Of a stretch of DNA of 7,451 nt, positions 6,432-7,451 are shown one piece after another. The stretch is from positions 1-7,451 of the forward strand of contig JAJFHC010000197.1 of NCBI GenBank assembly GCA_021775835.1. Direction: 5' to 3'. The position numbers and the translations under genes are program-made. Each line of letters starts with the position of its first letter. Position 1 is the first letter of the stretch. Origin of the DNA: Hyphomicrobiales bacterium. GTDB lineage: Bacteria; Pseudomonadota; Alphaproteobacteria; Rhizobiales; JAJFHC01. The notes under the pieces are model-generated. The model saw nothing but the letters and a program-made list of their open reading frames with translations. It had not been told where the DNA came from and ran no database searches.

Positions 6432-7451
6432 TTACCTCATCTCTTCGATCGCCTGGACTCCCAGGATTCCGAGCCCCCCGGCCAGCACTACTGCGACCGC
6501 TCGAAGTAAGCCCAATCGGGCCATTGTAACATCTTTGTCATCTGCCACGATAAATCTCAATTGCGGCGACTCTTTGCCTTTGTTCCACAACCCGTGAAAC
6601 TCACTTGCGAGTTCGTACAGGTAGAATGCAACCCGGTGCGGCTCATGTGCGGCGGCCGCCGAATGCAGCACACGCGGATACTCCGCCAGACGCTTGATAA
6701 TCGCCAATTCTGCAGCATCAGACAACCTTTGGTACGGCGCGCCCATCAAAGATGCTGCCTCCAGCATACCATTCTTGCCCGCATCCGTGCTCATGACCGC
6801 AGCCGCGTTCTTGAAAACAGAGTAAATGCGGGCATGTGCGTATTGTACGTAGAATACAGGATTATCGCGTGATTGTTCAGTAACTTTCTTAAAATCAAAA
6901 TCCAGCGGTGCATCGTTCTTGCGATACAGCATCATGAAGCGCACCGAACCTGGGCCAACCTCGTCGACCACATCGCGCAAGGTGACAAAGTCACCAGACC
7001 GCTTCGACATCTTAATCGGCTCACCGCCGCGGTAAAGGCGTACCAATTGGCAAATCTTCACATCAAGACTGCCCTCGCCCGCCGTGACGGCCGTCACCGC
7101 AGACTGCATCCGCTTTATGTACCCACTATGATCGGCTCCCCAAACATCGATCATATCCTTGAAGCCACGCGAATACTTGTCCGCATGATAGGCGATGTCG
7201 GAGGCGAAATAGGTGTAATTGCCATCTGATTTCACGAGCGGACGGTCGATGTCGTCGCCGAATTGGGTTGCTCTGAACAGCGTCTGCTCACGGTCCTCCC
7301 AATCTTCCGGCAACTGGCCCTTTGGCGGCGGCAAGTGTCCCTCGTAGACCAGATCCCTCGACCGCAGGTCCTCGATCGTCGATTGGATGACATTGTTCTT
7401 CTTGTCGGCCAGAGACCTTTCCGAAAAGAAGACGTCATGCTTGATGTTGAG
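6432..7451 (-). CDS. argS: arginyl-tRNA synthetase, C-terminal part (N-terminus outside the window)
   Basis: ArgS attaches arginine to tRNA(Arg) in the cytosol using ATP. The visible 339 codons run in frame to the window edge and represent somewhat over half of a usual enzyme of about 580 residues. The class I catalytic core is seen in its second half: DVFFSERSL (6-14), [19 protein letters not shown] (59-77), [13 protein letters not shown] (81-93), [14 protein letters not shown] (103-116) and the signature loop [12 protein letters not shown] (148-159), where Arg replaces the usual second Ser of KMSKS, as is common in this family. The anticodon-binding DALR-type helical domain follows from about 195 ([18 protein letters not shown]) to the end ([18 protein letters not shown]). 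The HIGH motif and the N-terminal tRNA D-loop domain must lie beyond position 7451. There is no break or frameshift. It is the most upstream visible gene of the tightly spaced cluster. Confidence 0.97.
   Translation of the reverse strand, partial: LNIKHDVFFSERSLADKKNNVIQSTIEDLRSRDLVYEGHLPPPKGQLPEDWEDREQTLFRATQFGDDIDRPLVKSDGNYTYFASDIAYHADKYSRGFKDMIDVWGADHSGYIKRMQSAVTAVTAGEGSLDVKICQLVRLYRGGEPIKMSKRSGDFVTLRDVVDEVGPGSVRFMMLYRKNDAPLDFDFKKVTEQSRDNPVFYVQYAHARIYSVFKNAAAVMSTDAGKNGMLEAASLMGAPYQRLSDAAELAIIKRLAEYPRVLHSAAAAHEPHRVAFYLYELASEFHGLWNKGKESPQLRFIVADDKDVTMARLGLLRAVAVVLAGGLGILGVQAIEEMR

Noticed and set aside
7232..7438. Small minus-strand open frame within argS
   Set aside because: The argS frame continues unbroken through this stretch to the window edge with good family similarity. 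This frame has an Arg/Ser-rich translation with no motif.

Overview
The window looks like chromosomal core sequence from an alphaproteobacterium; the order within that class is not resolved. It is moderately GC-rich. The evidence for the class is the gene order argS - SPOR-domain protein - nagZ - scpA - scpB, all on the minus strand, together with family-specific features. These are the KMSKRSG form of the ArgS signature loop, a long acidic single-pass SPOR protein with a PGG..IP.QNK..YDR element just after its membrane segment, and an FbpC-like ABC ATPase of a type I recall from alphaproteobacteria.

Reading in the direction of transcription, from high to low coordinates: 7451-6432 is the C-terminal part of arginyl-tRNA synthetase, whose N-terminus lies outside the window. 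6419-3693 is a 908-residue membrane-anchored SPOR-domain protein. 3658-2660 is the cytosolic beta-N-acetylhexosaminidase NagZ. 2599-1784 is the condensin subunit ScpA and 1732-1001 is its partner ScpB. After a 108-base gap, 892-1 encodes most of an ABC transporter ATPase resembling ferric-iron (FbpC/AfuC) importers; its C-terminal end is cut off by the window edge.

The first five genes are separated by only 12, 34, 60 and 51 bases and are probably one transcription unit. They join translation (ArgS), septal peptidoglycan binding (SPOR protein), muropeptide recycling (NagZ) and chromosome segregation with Smc (ScpA, ScpB). In many alphaproteobacteria the twin-arginine translocase genes tatABC follow scpB; here the next gene is the ABC ATPase.

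Non-coding space is small. Two inverted repeats stand out. One, at 3668-3696, spans the SPOR-gene stop codon and touches the nagZ ribosome-binding site, which suggests translational coupling. The other, at 930-956, lies between scpB and the ABC gene and could be an imperfect terminator or a leader structure. I found no tRNA, rRNA, CRISPR, insertion sequence or prophage. No clearly new system is visible; the least understood object is the large SPOR protein.
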